From Hyphomicrobium album (lineage in GTDB: Bacteria; Pseudomonadota; Alphaproteobacteria; Rhizobiales; Hyphomicrobiaceae): a stretch of 64,000 bases of DNA. The stretch lies in contig NZ_WMBQ01000001.1 of assembly GCF_009708035.1 (NCBI RefSeq), forward strand, positions 1,302,001 to 1,366,000. Direction: 5' to 3'. Shown here one piece after another: positions 63,116 to 64,000 of the stretch. A program made the position numbers and the translations under genes. The notes under the pieces were generated by a model. That model did no database searches and was not told the DNA's origin. It was given only the letters and a program-made list of their open reading frames with translations. The stretch's first letter is position 1. Each line of letters opens with the position of its first letter.

Positions 63116-64000
63116 TCACTGTTGGTGTCGACGCAGGAGGGCGATGAAAAATCCGTCAGTAGCGTGTCGCGCCGGGGTGAGCTGCAGAGTGTCCTCGGCG
63201 CCGTCGGCCGAGCGTGGCGGCTCACCGCCGACGCGTGCGCCCCAGGCCGTGGTAAATGGCTCGACTGAAAAGTCGGCGTGGCGCTTGAGAAAATCTGCTA
63301 CCTGGTCGCGATTCTCCTCGGGCAGTACCGAGCATGTCACATAGGCGAGCGTGCCGCCGGGCTTGGTGAGGCCGGCGCCGACGTCGAGCACGCTCACCTG
63401 TTCGGCGATGCGCTCGGGAATATTCGAAGCCTTCACCCGCCACTTGGCATCGGGCTTGCGCCGCCAGGTGCCCGAGCCGGTGCAGGGAGCATCGACGAGC
63501 ACGAGGTCGAAGCGCGGACCCAACGCCTGGAGCGCCGCCAAGTTCCCGGCATCCAGCACCTGCACGTTGCGCGCGCCGGCCCGCTTCAGCCGCTCGAAGA
63601 TGGGGCGGAGCTGCTTCTTGTCGGCGTCATAGGCGTAGATCTGGCCGGTATTCTGCATCACCGAGGCAAGTGCCAGCGTCTTGCCGCCGGCCCCGGCGCA
63701 CAGGTCCAGGACCTGCATGCGCGGCCCGGCACCGGCGAGCAGCGCGGCGAGCTGGGAGCCCTCGTCCTGCACCTCGAACCAGCCCTTGCCGTGCGCCGTC
63801 TCGGCCTCGAGGTGGGGCGCCTTGCCGGCACCTTCCGGGGCGGGCACGCGCACCCCGGTCGGCGCCAGCGCCGTCGGAGTCGCCCCGTAACGCTCCAGCG
63901 CCTTCAGAACCTTCTCCTGGGTGGCCTTCAAAGCGTTGACGCGCAGGTCGACCGGCGCACGTGCAGCGAGCGCTGCACCTTCCTCGGCCGCGGCAGGACC
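63116..64000 (-). CDS. rsmB: RsmB/NOP-family rRNA (cytosine-C5) methyltransferase (partial, 5' end beyond right edge)
   Basis: 294 residues visible; the frame is open to the right edge, where PVDLRVNALKATQEKVLKAL shows the expected linker. VLDLCAGAGGKTLALA is the SAM loop, DAPCTGSGTWRRKPDAKW and YVTCSVLPEEN carry the two active-site Cys. Methylates a cytosine of 16S rRNA or another RNA; RsmB identity is likely but the N-terminal NusB-like domain is not in view. Confidence 0.88.
   Translation of the reverse strand, partial: GPAAAEEGAALAARAPVDLRVNALKATQEKVLKALERYGATPTALAPTGVRVPAPEGAGKAPHLEAETAHGKGWFEVQDEGSQLAALLAGAGPRMQVLDLCAGAGGKTLALASVMQNTGQIYAYDADKKQLRPIFERLKRAGARNVQVLDAGNLAALQALGPRFDLVLVDAPCTGSGTWRRKPDAKWRVKASNIPERIAEQVSVLDVGAGLTKPGGTLAYVTCSVLPEENRDQVADFLKRHADFSVEPFTTAWGARVGGEPPRSADGAEDTLQLTPARHATDGFFIALLRRHQQ

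Overview
The window is high-GC DNA from an alphaproteobacterium, most probably of the order Hyphomicrobiales. Evidence for this: a ChpT-type phosphotransferase, an EipA (DUF1134) envelope protein, an RNase E with a long acidic insertion in its S1 domain, an NnrU protein, aroQ-accB-accC linkage, a yfgM-bamB-der cluster, an RF2 with SPY instead of SPF, and many small secreted proteins of unknown function. No tRNA, rRNA, CRISPR array, insertion sequence or prophage was recognised. The genus is not determinable from the sequence alone.

Layout. 1-7 kb: a minus-strand operon of a membrane metallophosphoesterase, a GMC oxidoreductase and a second GMC oxidoreductase fused to an alpha/beta hydrolase that runs off the left edge. 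7-17.5 kb: envelope and cell-cycle genes (bactofilin, a membrane coiled-coil protein, EipA, CysQ, ChpT), a cold-shock protein, RlmJ, a Pol III chi-like protein and a scatter of small secreted cysteine proteins, three of which share one domain. 17.5-24 kb: der, bamB, yfgM, panB and a large L,D-transpeptidase. 24-29 kb: MOSC and NnrU genes flanked by palindromic repeats, then a PRMT-like methyltransferase and two RNA methyltransferases. 29-39 kb: prfB with its programmed frameshift, a class A PBP, an AMIN/amidase_3 hydrolase and RNase E. 39-47 kb: an aminotransferase, an M48/TPR protease, a Com1-like disulfide protein, aroQ-accB-accC (with two more palindromes) and aat. 47-53 kb: metabolic accessory genes, then an ArsR-SRPBCC pair. 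53-58.6 kb: guaA and an ECF42-type sigma-factor module. 58.7-63 kb: a divergent second Aat-like protein, a zinc-ribbon membrane protein, TspO and a methyltransferase/ATP-grasp fusion. 63-64 kb: the 3' part of an RsmB-family gene.

How the parts work together. Much of the window serves the cell envelope: BamB and YfgM (outer-membrane protein handling), the PBP, the L,D-transpeptidase and amidase (peptidoglycan), EipA and bactofilin, BepA-like protease and Com1-like protein (periplasmic quality control). A second theme is translation and RNA: Der, RlmJ, TrmH-like and RlmI-like methyltransferases, RsmB, RF2, YbaK, Aat and RNase E.

Best leads. (a) The ECF42 module carries three near-identical promoter-like boxes with identical spacing, one before each YCII/DGPF gene. 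(b) A methyltransferase/ATP-grasp ligase fusion overlaps tspO and lies close to an Aat paralogue in which the catalytic-site Gln appears to be Lys. (c) The GMC/phosphoesterase operon includes a hydrolase domain with Cys at the nucleophile elbow. (d) A family of palindromic repeats supplies or covers stop codons of neighbouring genes. (e) A perfect operator-like palindrome contains the start codon of the ArsR gene. (f) A bacterial protein shows both the double-E and THW loops of protein arginine methyltransferases.
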